A stretch of 45,539 bases of DNA from Mytilinidion resinicola (Eukaryota > Ascomycota > Dothideomycetes > Mytilinidiales > Mytilinidiaceae), in NCBI RefSeq assembly GCF_010093595.1, contig NW_022985439.1, forward strand, positions 451,152 through 496,690, written 5' to 3'. The position numbers and the translations under genes were made by a program. The notes under the pieces are model-generated. The model ran no database searches. It saw only the letters and a list, made by a program, of their open reading frames with translations, and had not been told where the DNA came from. Positions 1 through 10,569 of this stretch are shown here, in pieces. The stretch's first letter is position 1, and every line of letters begins with the position of its first letter.

Positions 1-180
1 ATTCTACGACAGATTGCAGCTCTACAGGCACGTCTAGGAGGGTCTCAGCGCCCAACAGGTGTCGCTGTAGGCACTGCTGAGTTATCAGGCCGGCCAGAGA
101 GCCGTAGGAATGTTCTAGGGCCTGCGGAGTATCAATATAAGTATGAGGCTGAGGCGTATGTAGATCAGTATAAGGAGTAG
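1..180 (+). pseudogene. C-terminal fragment of a MULE transposase
   Basis: Frame 1 is open from base 1 to a TAG at 178-180 (59 residues seen). It includes a helical stretch (IAALQARLGG), and its last residues (KYEAEAYVDQYKE) resemble the end of the minus-strand frame at 24883-25330 (AAYNKEIEGYINQGEE), where the upstream part carries an AT-hook. The N-terminal and catalytic parts lie outside the window, so I cannot tell whether the gene is intact there. The identification rests on the shared tail and on the conserved DNA that follows both frames. No catalytic residue is visible here. Confidence 0.5.
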
Positions 181-309
181 GTGCAGGCGGCGATGCTAGG
201 GGGCTAGGCTTAATGCAAAGGAGCCATAATAAGGTGAAGTTTTGACAGGTTTGGCATGCTATTAGGCACGTAGGCACTTCTAGAATAGAATTCTATTCTA
301 TACTTATAC

Positions 310-480
310 TTAGACTTAGACTACGTGAGCTCGTACGTGAGCTCGTACCTAAGGCTATATATAAGGCTATACGAATCAGCATAGCTATATAGCTGTACGT
401 GAGCTCGTGTATAGCATCACGTACGGCCTCGTATATAGCATCACGTACGGCCTCGCGTATAGGATCACGTGTTTATAAAC
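310..480. repeat. 12-bp minisatellite, subterminal in MULE family
   Basis: Degenerate 12-bp units alternate between an ACGTACGAGCTC type and a GTGTATAGCATC type. Related arrays lie inside each neighbouring element, so the array belongs to the transposon and not to the host locus. Confidence 0.75.
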
Positions 481-618
481 GTATAGGTGAATGCCCGGAG
501 GAAGCTCCGCGCTGCTCCAAGCCAATAGGAAGGCGGTGAAACAACTAGGGGGGGGGGTGCGAATAGCAAAAAGGGGGTGTACGATTAACGAAAAGGGGGT
601 GTAAGATTATCAACGCCC

Positions 619-647
619 TATTATTATTATTATTATTATTATTATTA
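619..647. repeat. (TTA)n microsatellite
   Basis: An uninterrupted TTA tract fills the gap between two MULE-family elements. Its last 8 bases, TATTATTA, also occur directly after the next element at 1283-1290. Confidence 0.9.
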
Positions 648-1282
648 GGGGAGCGCTACTCGTACACCCCCTTTTCACTACACGTACACCCCCTAATCGC
701 TACACGTACACCCCCCCTCTTGGCGCTTCACCACCTTCTAATTGGCTCGGAACACTGTTCCGTAGCCTCCGATTCGCTCGCTTAACTCGCTCACTAATTC
801 CGAATGCTCTCTCCAAATGCGGCCATGTACAACACAAGCAATTACATAATGCCAATTTGTATAGCCTTATATACGAGCTCACGTACGAGCTTATGTATAG
901 CCTCACGTACGAGCTCACGTACAAGCTAACGTACGAGCTCATGTATAGCCTCACGTACGAGCTCACGTACGGCCTCGTGTGTAGCATTACGTACGGCCTC
1001 GTGTATAGCATCACGTACGGCCTCGTGTATAGCATCACGTACGGCCTCGTGTATAGCATCACGTACGGCCTCGCGTATAGCATCACGTACGACCTCGCGT
1101 ATAGCATTACGTACTCGTATATAGCATCACGTACGACCTCGCGTATAGCATTACGTACTCGTATATAGCATTACGTGTAGAGAAACGTAAAGGTGAATGC
1201 CCGGAGGAAGCTCTGGGCTCTCCGAGCCAATTAGAAGGTGGTGAAGCGCTAAGAGGAGGGGGGTGTACAAGTAGCGCTCCCC
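648..1282. mobile_element. Non-autonomous MULE derivative (MITE-like), copy 2
   Basis: The 635-bp element starts GGGGAGCGCTAC and ends GTAGCGCTCCCC; the inverted repeats continue into the GTACACCCCC blocks and further to the conserved ACCTTCTAATTGGCTCGG block. The flanks TATTATTA (640-647 and 1283-1290) fit an 8-bp target duplication, but both lie in a TTA tract, so this is suggestive only. The interior is a 12-bp minisatellite (about 850-1180) with no coding frame of its own. It looks like an internal-deletion derivative in which the ends of the larger family member were joined. Confidence 0.8.
850..1180. repeat. 12-bp minisatellite inside MULE derivative copy 2
   Basis: About 27 units in tandem, first mainly ACGTACGAGCTC, then alternating ACGTACGGCCTC with GTGTATAGCATC, giving a 24-bp higher-order period. 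Because 12 is divisible by 3, several frames stay open and translate to four-residue repeats (YELT, YGLV, YSIT). These are a by-product of the repeat. Confidence 0.85.

Positions 1283-1332
<50 letters not shown>
1283..1332. repeat. (TTA)n microsatellite between MULE derivatives
   Basis: A 50-bp uninterrupted TTA tract lies exactly between the CCCC end of copy 2 and the GGGG start of copy 3. Confidence 0.9.
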
Positions 1333-1926
1333 GGGGACTACTAATCGTACACCCCCTTTTCACTACACGTACACCCCCTCCCCCTATCGCTTCACCACCT
1401 TCTGATTGGCTCGGAGGGCTGCTCCGTAGCCTCCGATTCGCTCGTTTAACTTGCTTATTAATTCCGAATGCTCTCTCTAAATGCGGCCATGTACAACACA
1501 AGCAATTACATTATGCCAATTTATATAGCCTTACGTACGAGCTTACGTACAAGCTTACGTACGAGCTCATGTATAGCCTTACGTACGAGCTTACGTACGA
1601 GCTCACGTATAGCCTTATATATAGCATCACGTATAGCCTTGTGTATAGTATTACTTACGGCCTCACGTACGAGCTCACGTACGGCTTCGTATATAGCATC
1701 ACGTATGGCCTTATATACGAGCTCACGTACGGCCTCGTGCATAGCATCACGTACGGCCTCGCGTATAGCATCACGTGTAGAGAGACGTAAGGGTGAATGC
1801 CCGGAGGAAGCTCCGGGCTCTCCGAGCCAATTAGAAGGTGGTGAAGCGCTAAGAGGGGGGGGGTGTACATGGAGTGAAAAGGGGGTGTACGTCTAGGAAT
1901 TAGGGGGTGTACGATTAGTAGTCCCC
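1333..1926. mobile_element. Non-autonomous MULE derivative (MITE-like), copy 3
   Basis: The 594-bp element starts GGGGACTACTAATCGTAC and ends with the exact reverse complement; the first 24 bases are perfect inverted repeats. The interior is the 12-bp minisatellite (about 1525-1775) and the conserved block GGTGAATGCCCGGAGGAAGC. The left flank is the TTA tract and the right flank is GCTTTAAA, so no target duplication remains. Either one flank was lost by recombination in the TTA tract, or the array formed by exchange between copies. Confidence 0.75.
1525..1775. repeat. 12-bp minisatellite inside MULE derivative copy 3
   Basis: Same ACGTACGAGCTT / GTATAGCATCAC type units as in copy 2, more diverged. 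Several open frames through it are repeat artefacts. Confidence 0.8.
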
Positions 1927-3730
1927 GCTTTAAAACCTCTAAAAATCTACTACTAGCGCTATAGCTAGTGCCCTAGTTCTCTCCTCTTTAAATTAATAAC
2001 TAGTATAAGTACGGTAAAGCCTTAGTGCCTTTAGGTCTTAATTAGCATAATATAATAGCTATTTTCAAGCTATTTTTTATAGATAAAATGCTAGAGAAGA
2101 TAGTAGAGTAGATAAATCTATATATAGAGGTTTACCAGCCTATAAAGGATAATACACCGGGCGGGAAAGCTAAGCCTTAGCAACTAATAAATAAGTAAGA
2201 AATATATATATATTTTAGGGTTATAATTTATATAAAAGTGGCCGTGGAGCCTGCTATAAAAAACTACTAGGTAAATTAAGGCGCCTAATATAATATTGCT
2301 AAGTATATATCTAAGAACTAATTTAAATAGCTTAAGTATTATATTTAATATAGTTCTATACCTTAGAATAGATTCTATACTACTTTTAACTGCGTAGAAA
2401 AGCTTTTTAAGTATCTAAAAGTACGCAGCTATATATACTAGAATCTAGGGCCTTATTTAGCTATAGATAAAATAATACAGCGCTTTATAAAAAGGGCTAG
2501 TAAAATTATTAATATTCTAATAAAACTAATACCTAAAGGCTTTAAAATATAGGTTTTTATAAATTAAGGCTATATTCTAGATTAGCTATAGCATGCTAAA
2601 GAAAATAAAAAAGGCCCTATTAATTTTAATAAATCTTTTTTTACTAAAGGGTTTACTAAAATATAAGTAGTTATACTAGATTTTTTTATATAGCGCTATT
2701 CTATTTCTAATACACCTTTCTATTCCTTTTATAAGTATATAGTTTAGCTTAATAATTTATTTACTTCTATAAAGCTTTTTAAGCGCCTTTAAGGGCTTAG
2801 TATAGGCGTAGTAGGTATAGTTTAAACTATATATACGCAGCGTAAGAAAATAGGTAAAAAAAAGTATAATATTATAGTTAAGGAAGCTATATAAGCTATA
2901 TAATTAAATATATAATTAAGGCCTAAAAAAAATAGAAGGTTTCTACTAAAAAATTCTCTCTATTACTTATAGACCTTAAATTAAGTTATAATAAGCAGAT
3001 TCTATAGGGCTAGCTATATATAGAATTATTAAAAAGTTATAAAGTTATAGAATTTGCTTAAAAAAATATAATAGTTGTTTTATTCCTTTTTATAGTTTAA
3101 CGTGTTCTATATGCATATAGTGGTTACAAGCGAGTAGTAGCACTTAATTTTTGGTGCGATTTGGACGTTTTAACACCCTAGCAACCTTAACAACTATAAA
3201 AGATTTAAATCTATAACTTAGAATAAAGATATATATAGCTGTTTTAATATTATAAGACAAATTTTTAGGGTCTTTTAATAGCTATATTTAGTTATAGTAG
3301 AGTTTTAGCCCCCTAGTATTAGGTAAGATCTACGATATAATAGAATTACAGAGATATATTACTCTAAACTATTGCCTAGCTATTAAAATAAGCTAAATAC
3401 TATATGCATTTATATAATCTTATTTAATACTTTATAGTTATTAAGATTGCTAGGGTGTTAAAACGTCCAAATCGCACCAAAAATTAAGCGCTACCACTCG
3501 CTTATAACTACTATATGTATGTAGAACACGTTATAATAGCTAGAACTATATTACTAAGCTATAGAAGCGCCTAGCTACTACTAATAAAAGCTATAGGTAA
3601 ACTATAAAAATATTTAGAAATTAGCTAAAAGCAGTACTTAATATACTAAAGTTTATTAAAAAGTATAACCTCTAAATATATAGGGTTAATATTATAGACT
3701 AGCTATATAGCTACTATAATATAAATTAAA
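1927..3730 (+). pseudogene. RIP-degraded piggyBac-like transposase, interrupted by a MITE
   Basis: The plus strand, read through many stops, carries piggyBac-family landmarks in order: a GYILD-like block near 2570; LNNLFTSIKLFKRL near 2750-2790, where the family has LDN, so the catalytic Asp has become Asn; a GIGAAGTV-like block near 2810; and a WKD..VVLF-like block near 3050-3090. After the MITE at 3098-3533 the frame seems to resume with a YN...VNIIDQL.SYY block near 3665-3720, matching the family's YN..MGGVD..DQLR.YY segment. The substitutions are C-to-T and G-to-A. No intact frame remains. The start and the terminal repeats were not identified. Confidence 0.6.
3098..3533. mobile_element. 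MITE with about 90-bp terminal inverted repeats
   Basis: The left end (TAACGTGTTCTATATGCATA...) is repeated in reverse complement at the right end over about 90 bp, with mismatches mostly of the transition type. The most conserved core is TTTTTGGTGCGATTTGGACG. The 436-bp element has no coding frame. It interrupts the piggyBac-like frame just after the VVLF block, so it is the younger insertion. TA lies at both borders, consistent with a Tc1/mariner-mobilised MITE, though the TA is part of the repeat and cannot be proved as a duplication. Confidence 0.8.
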
Positions 3731-4299
3731 GAACACGATATAGTCGTCCTAATAAGCCGTTGGAAATCGAAGCTAAAGGGAGTTCTAATAGGCTTCTTAA
3801 GGCACTTAAAGCAATTATACGCAATTATAAAGCCCTCCGGGCAGTAGTAGTAGTATTATAGTAGGTTAAATCTTTTCTATAACCTTTAACCTTAGATTAC
3901 ACTCGCAATAATAATAATAATAACACCTATAATAATAATATAACTAATAGCCCCTTCTTAACACGTACGGAAGCGTTATAAGCGCACTTAATAAAGTATA
4001 ATAAATATAAAACGCCCTATAGAGTTAGCCCCTTAATACTATTAGTATAGATTTCCTCTAGGCTATAGTCGCGTGTATTAACAACGCGTTTTTTAGACTT
4101 ATAGATACTAAAAAAGGACTTTACTATATATAAAGAACTATAAACGAACGGAAAAACGCGCTATAAAAAGAACTAATAAAGGAAATAAAGGATATAAGGA
4201 AAAGTATTAGCAAGCTAAAAGCTTAAGAAAACAAGATATATACAGCTGTAGCAGCAAAGGCCCTAATAGTAATATAAATCGGGCAAGCTATATAAATTA

Positions 4300-5060
4300 A
4301 ACAGGACGCGAGAATTAGATAGGATGTAATAAATAACCTTTATAAAATCAATATCTATATTAAAAACAACGCCTAGTAAGCGGCTAACGCGATATATATA
4401 AATAACTATATTATAAAAAAGCTATAAGCGGTAGAAGAGCCGGAAACTATAAAATTAGTGGTATTAGGAAGCTATAAAGTAGTAATATTAAGGTAATTAT
4501 TGCGGATAAGCTATTAAAAAACGCCCTTCTAAAAAAGAAGAATTAGGTTTTTATTCTAGGCTCCTCCGCTACTATACACACGCCTATAGTGCTTATTAAA
4601 GTATATAGTATACCTAAGAAGATAAACCTTAATAACCTAAGTTTATAGAAGAATATAATAGAAAACAACGTAACCTATAACCTAGAACTTATAATTAATA
4701 AAATTATATAGAAAAATAAGGCAGCTATTACTATAGTGCAGGTAAACCTAGTATAGTATATAAGCTTAGCTATTATAGGCGTATAAATAGAAGTAATAGT
4801 AAATAATACTATTAATAATAGTATTACTTAAGAAGGCTATATACTTAACGCCTTAAAGTATAAGGCAGGATTTATAGCTATATAGTATTTTAACTGCCAG
4901 GGCTATAGGTATATTATAAGGTACTATAAAAAGAACGTTAAATATACAGCATGCGTAGGCGAGTATAATATAAAAGTGTGCCCGGACAAGACTATTAAGA
5001 AATGCGTAAACTGTAACAGAAACCACCTATTATATAGTGCCGAATATACTATTTAAAAGA
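4300..5060 (+). pseudogene. LINE ORF1 relic with CCHC zinc knuckles
   Basis: At 4888-5045 one frame reads NCQGYRYIIRYYKKN, then CVGEYNIKVC, then CVNCNRNH. This is a row of zinc knuckles like those at the end of fungal Tad1-type ORF1 proteins. In the first, the expected His and last Cys are both Tyr (CAT to TAT, TGC to TAC); in the second the His is Tyr. These are the changes RIP makes on the two strands. ORF1 proteins of this type bind the element's RNA. The coding limits are approximate because stops occur throughout. Confidence 0.6.
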
Positions 5061-5559
5061 GGGCCTAGTAAAGGGCCCTTAATAAGAAATAGATAATACT
5101 ATACTAATATACTATAGAGCGCAATAAACTATATATATTCTAAGCGCAGTTATATAATAAATAATAGTATATAAGGAAAATAGCTCTAAAGAAGAGGGTG
5201 TAATATATAGGAAAGTTTAAAATATAAGCAGAGAAGCCTTTTTCTATAGACTCTATAGTATCTATAGCTTCTACTATACCTGCAGCCTTAAAAAAACCCG
5301 GACCTAGATAGCTAAAGAAGGTGCTTATAGCGGATAAAAACTAGCCCGCTATTAATAAGGTATTTAGAATTAGAAGTAGAACGCAGCCCGCCTAATTTAC
5401 GCGACCTAACTAATTAGCTATGCTGCCGGAAGTATTATTATAGCTAGCTATATAAACTATATACAGCGGAGGCAATTAGCTAATATTAAGTAGAGAAGTT
5501 TAAATACTATTATTATAAAATAACTTAGCTAACTAATAGATCTATACTAAGTAAAGAAC

Positions 5560-8500
5560 CTAGGTAGATAACGGGCAAGCTAAAAAATAATAAAAGGATA
5601 CCGAAATAAGCTAATATTAGAATAACCGAATAACCTTACTATTATATAGTATAATATCTATAAGAACTTAATAACTTAGAAGAAGTTCCTTAAAAAGGCG
5701 AAGAACGCCAGCCTGCAACCTATAGTACTAGCTATATAAAAACTATAAAAGAACCTATATAGGCAGAAGTAGGGGTATATAGTATATATAACGCATATAA
5801 TAAAGTTATACTATTTACTATATATAGGAGAAGAATATATAAAAGCCTGTATATATATTAATAAATAACTAAATATTAATAAGTAGTTAGTTATATACTA
5901 CTTACTAAATCTTAACACCTTTTTCTTTTATATAGGGGGAGAAAGAATCTATATTTATAATATCTATAACCCGAACCCTAATAGTATTATATAGGAACTA
6001 CCCCTACTACTAAATAATACTAAAGCGGAATATATTTTTATTAGAAATATAAACCTATACTATCTGCTATAGAAAGGAGTTTAAGTTATATAAATTGAAG
6101 AGTAAGCAGAAGAGCTCTTCTATATTACGCGCGAAGCAGGTATAGACCTAGCTATAGAGGAAGGGCTAGAAATATAGGTAAAAGGAATATTATAGTCTAT
6201 AATTAACCTTATATTTATAATAGAGTGGCTAATAGAATAAATAATTTCTTTTATAGTATAAAAAAAAATAGAACTATAACTCTAATTACTAGCCTATATA
6301 TATAGAGTTCGATATCTTACTACTAAAGGTAGCTAAACCCCTATAGTATAGAAAAAAGTATAAAAGAACCTAGTAGTATAGCTAGATAAGCTAGAAACTT
6401 AAAATAACCTGCAGGAGATAAAGGAAAATTTTAATATATTTGCACACCGCCTATATAAGTATATATAAGCTATAATAAATAAAACTATACTACTTATAAA
6501 GCTGTTAAAATAAGTATTACCTATATAGTTAATAGAGTATACTAAAAAATTATAGGAGATAAGGCGGGCCTATAGAACCTAGCGCTTATTAAAAATAGTA
6601 AAGAACTAGATTTTATATAGAGTATAGTATAATAGAAAAAAAAGAGCTATACGTAAAGAAAGTATAAAAGTATAGCGCTGCGCAGTAGATAAGATTATAT
6701 TAGATCTAAAAGGCGTATAGAAGCTAGCTAAATAGAGCAGAACTATTAAAAAGGAACTATAGCCACCGCCTTAATTCCCCTTTTTTTTTATAGCCTAATA
6801 ACGCAACGCTCTATATAGATAATAAAACTAAGGCCTAAATACTTATAAAATAGTTTTTCCTACCCTCTATAGAGGCAAACCTCTCTAATATTAAAGAATA
6901 CTAATACCTAGAGCTATATAAGTCCTTATAAAATATTATAGTAGAAAATATCCTCTCTACGCTAATAGAAATAGCCCCGGATAAGGCCCCGGGTATTATA
7001 AAGATAACTAATAGAATTTTTAAAAAATGCGAAACGCAGCTAGTACTAATACTAGCTAGGTTTTTTACTAGGTGCGTGTATATAGAGCACTACCTATAGC
7101 TATATAAAGAATTAATTACTATAGTACTATATAAGCCTTAGAAAGCGTTTTATAATATAGTAAAGTTATATAGGCTAATTATACTGCTAGAAATAGTAGG
7201 TAAGCTACTTAAATATATTATAGCACGAAAACTATCTAAAATAGCAGAGGAGAAAGGCATGCTCTTACTAAGCTAAATAGGTATAAGGCCCGAATAATCT
7301 ATATAGATAGTACTAGAACTCTTTATAAAATAAATATAAACTATATAAAAGGGCAACTTTTACCTTATTACCTTTTTTTTTAGCCTAAATATTTTAAAGG
7401 CCTTTAATAGAGTATTTTATAAAAGAATAATATATAACCTATAGGTCTAATATATACCGGAATAGATAGTTTAATTTATAGAATTATTTCTATAGAACCG
7501 AACTATAAAACTTTCTATTAGAAGATATATTACTAAAACTATCCCGGTTAATACAGGTATACTATAAAATTTTTTACTTTTACTAATCCTCTTTTTATTC
7601 TTTATAAGCACGCTCCTGCCGGCACTATAAAAAGGCAATATAATAGCCTATAGGTTTATAGATAACACTAATATTTTTATATTTAGCAGAAGTATAAAAA
7701 AGAACTGCAGGGCAATTAAAAGTGCGTATATATAGTATATAGAGTAGGCGAAGAAGTATAGTATAGTATTTGCCCTAAATAAGTATTACCTTATATACTT
7801 TATAAGGCGCTGTTTAAATATAGTAAATATAAAGGCTATAGTAAATATCTAAGGCTTTATAAAGGGCTTAATTATAGAGCTTTACGTGCTTAAAATCTAG
7901 GTAGACTCTAAACTTAAATAGGGCCTATATATACGCATTATAAAGGAAAAGGCTATAGTATAAATAGGAGCTTTTACACGGCTAATAGTATTAATATAGA
8001 GTATAAGCTTCTAAAAAGTATAGTATATATACTTAGTAGTTATTAGGCCGGTTTTTATATATAGGTGTACTACCTACTTTCTAACGCTAGGTATAAAGGA
8101 ATAAATTAGTAAAGCAAAAATTAAATAACTTAAAACGGCCTAGAACTACTTCCTCTATACTATTATAGGGGCGTATAAGATAATAAATATTAAAACGCAT
8201 AAATATAAAACCTTTTACCCTTTTCTAAGGCTTAAGCTAAAGGAACTTATAGTAGCGTATATAGACTGCACGCGCGCAGGCTAGGCTAGAAAGTATATTA
8301 AAACTATATACTATACTATTAGAAATACTATTAGAAAATACTATAAGCCTAGGAAAACGCCTAAATATAAGCTAAGCCGGCGTAATATACTAAAAAGACT
8401 CGCGGTTAAGGCTATAGTACTAGCCCTAAGGTATAAAAAATAGTTAGATAACTTATATAAGCTCTTAAAATAAGAAGTAATATAGGAAGTATATAAGGAA

Positions 8501-8990
8501 AGGTAAAGGGATAAATAGAAGGCCTATAGGAAAAAATAAAGGGGCCCTTTTACACCGGCCCTTAATATAAAATAGAATAAAAATTAGGTAACTAAATACT
8601 ATAAGCTTATAAAAGTAAAAAGCTTAATTATTACGCTTTTATAAACGGAATATATAGGGCTTAACGTATACCTGCACTATATAAGGGTGCCTAATTACCC
8701 TTTACCTGCGTGCCTTTATAGGTATATACTATAGTTTCTAAAGTATATAGTAATATACTATAAATAATACTATAATAGTAAAGGCAATATATTTTTTAAG
8801 GCTAGAATAAGAATATATATATAGCTATATAAAGACTATAAAAAAAAAAAAGCCGTTTTATAATAGTTTCTATACTAAATAAACCTTCTACTTTACCTTT
8901 TTATAGCTAAAAAAAATAGTAATAGAAAAGCTAGCTATATAGCTAGCTAACTTATATAGCTATGCCCTAAAAATAGAACTATATATATAC
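5560..8990 (+). pseudogene. LINE ORF2 relic: endonuclease-like, reverse transcriptase, C-terminal Cys/His region
   Basis: Landmarks in order: a YNIYNPNP block near 5960 fits the endonuclease region; an RPE(RPG-like) motif near 7270 is followed by LELF, as in the RPGRSTE block of Tad1-type reverse transcriptases; a LSLNILKAFNRVF block near 7380-7420 (LSLD..KAFDRV in the family, both Asp now Asn); PVNTGI near 7545; FIDNTNI at 7657-7677, the FxDD catalytic box with the second Asp changed to Asn; and a GLNVYLHYIRVPNYPLPAC block near 8650-8710 typical of the C-terminal region. All catalytic losses are G-to-A. It cannot make a working enzyme. Confidence 0.65.
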
Positions 8991-9450
8991 ACGTATATTA
9001 TATAACTATAGGTACACCTATAATAGAGTAACCCCTTTAATTTTCTATTATCCTTTAATTTAATACCTTAGCATTTAAAAAAAAAAAGGGTATATATATA
9101 TAGTAAGGGCACGCGCGCCTTAATATAGACCCCGGACCTTACTAACCTTCTAAATACTATATAACTCTAGAATCTAGGGCCTATAGATACTAGATTAATT
9201 CTAGAAAATATATTAAAATAGCTTACTTTATAGTAATACTTATAAAGCTACCACGCGTTTTCTATAGCCGCGTAGAAATAAAAGGAATATAAGGCGTTAT
9301 ATACTATAGAAAATAAGGTTTTTACCTAACTACTATAGAGTAAACAGTTTCCCCTTATAAATAAAACCTAAATAGCACTGCTATATAGACTTTAATAGAA
9401 GCTAAATTGGCCTAATAAAACCTAATAATAATAATAATAAATATATATAG

Positions 9451-10265
9451 ATAATAGAATAAAGAAATATATTACTTATTCTTATTTTAATAGAAGTATT
9501 ATATCTATTTTTTTTAGAAAATAATAAATAGTAGGACTAAGTATCTACTTATACTAATTACTATAATAGTTAATACCTAGTTTTAATTTCTAGGTTAAAT
9601 AGACTATACCTTTTTTTTTTAATTTAGTAGAAAAACCTTATAGCTATTTATTAGAATATAATAAGCGCTATATTTCTAAGCTTCTAGAACTATCTAAAAC
9701 TAAATAGAATTTTATAGAAAGATTTTCTTATAAATTAACTATATTTATAATATATAGAAGTATCTAGAATATACTAGTATAAGTATTATAAACTATACTT
9801 TTAAAGTATAGGAAAACTTTTAGTACTTATATACTTAAGTATATAGAGGCCTAACCTCTATAAAATAGAAAAATATTTAATTTAATTAATTTAACTTCTA
9901 TTCTACGGAGGTTCCCTTTAAAAGTTTCTACTGCGCGAAAAAATATAGCTTAAGCCTTAATACGCTACTAAACGCCACTAGCTCGGTATATAACTATATA
10001 GCTACTTAATAACCTTTTCTGCCCTTTTTAAGACTTATATATTTAGTATAGCTCTACTAGTTTAATAAGTCTAGTTCGCTGCTGCTTTAGTAGCTAAGCG
10101 CATACAGCGCAGTATACTAGGTAGGCTATATAGCAGCTCCGTTTATATAGCTAATAGGTTATTTTCTGTAGATATAAACCTAACCGTATAAGTATTTGTT
10201 TTCGAGATTTTAGCAGGGTTTTACTCTATTTTTAATGCCCTGCTAGTTTTAAAAATATTAGGGCT
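9451..10265. other. AT-rich RIP-degraded DNA, unassigned
   Basis: TA-rich sequence in the same mutated style as its neighbours. A plus-strand frame around 9960-10310 is fairly free of stops, but I recognise no domain in it. It may hold the remainder of the piggyBac-like element beyond the LINE, or the distal end of the Tc1/mariner element to the right. Confidence 0.5.
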
Positions 10266-10400
10266 ATCTAGGCGCTCTGCCTCTGCGCGCTTTTTATATT
10301 TCTTTTTCCTTAATATAGCCTTTAGTAATTACTTAGCGTTCTTAGCATTTTTATTAGTGCCCTTATTATTATTAACATCTACCTAGTTATTATCGTCGTC

Positions 10401-10494
<94 letters not shown>

Positions 10495-10504
10495 NNNNNN
10501 NNNN

Positions 10505-10569
<65 letters not shown>

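Larger units (their letters stand above)
1..618 (+). mobile_element. MULE-family element, 3' end (continues off the left edge)
   Basis: This is the right-hand end of a Mutator-like element that begins before the window. It holds the tail of a transposase frame (1-180), then a stretch closely matching the reverse complement of 24716-24900, then a 12-bp minisatellite, then a C/G-rich terminal repeat containing two GGGGGTGTA blocks and ending near 618. The same layout is seen in the element at 24051-25782, which has an 8-bp target duplication; that is why I call the family MULE. The terminal repeat is more diverged than those of its two neighbours, and the end at 618 is approximate because it abuts a (TTA)n tract. 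Confidence 0.7.
3740..9450 (+). mobile_element. RIP-degraded LINE (Tad1-like), inserted in the piggyBac-like element
   Basis: The element has a two-gene layout: a zinc-knuckle ORF1 relic, then an ORF2 relic with endonuclease-like, reverse transcriptase and C-terminal zinc-binding segments. A short (AAT)n tract near 9424-9446 may be the 3' tail. CA and TG dinucleotides are rare and TA is abundant through the whole span. The 5' border near 3730-3760 is taken from the point where piggyBac similarity stops. No target duplication was found. The element cannot encode protein in its present state. Confidence 0.65.

Noticed and set aside
640..660. TTAGGGG resembling the fungal telomere repeat
   Set aside because: It is the single junction of a (TTA)n tract with the GGGG end of an element; no TTAGGG array exists.
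310..1180. CRISPR array
   Set aside because: The tandem units have no spacers, the period is 12 bp, and the context is fungal.
700..1896. Several long frames translating to MLYTRPYV, YELT, YGLV or RTSLRTS repeats
   Set aside because: They are forced by the 12-bp minisatellite, which stays open in several frames on both strands.
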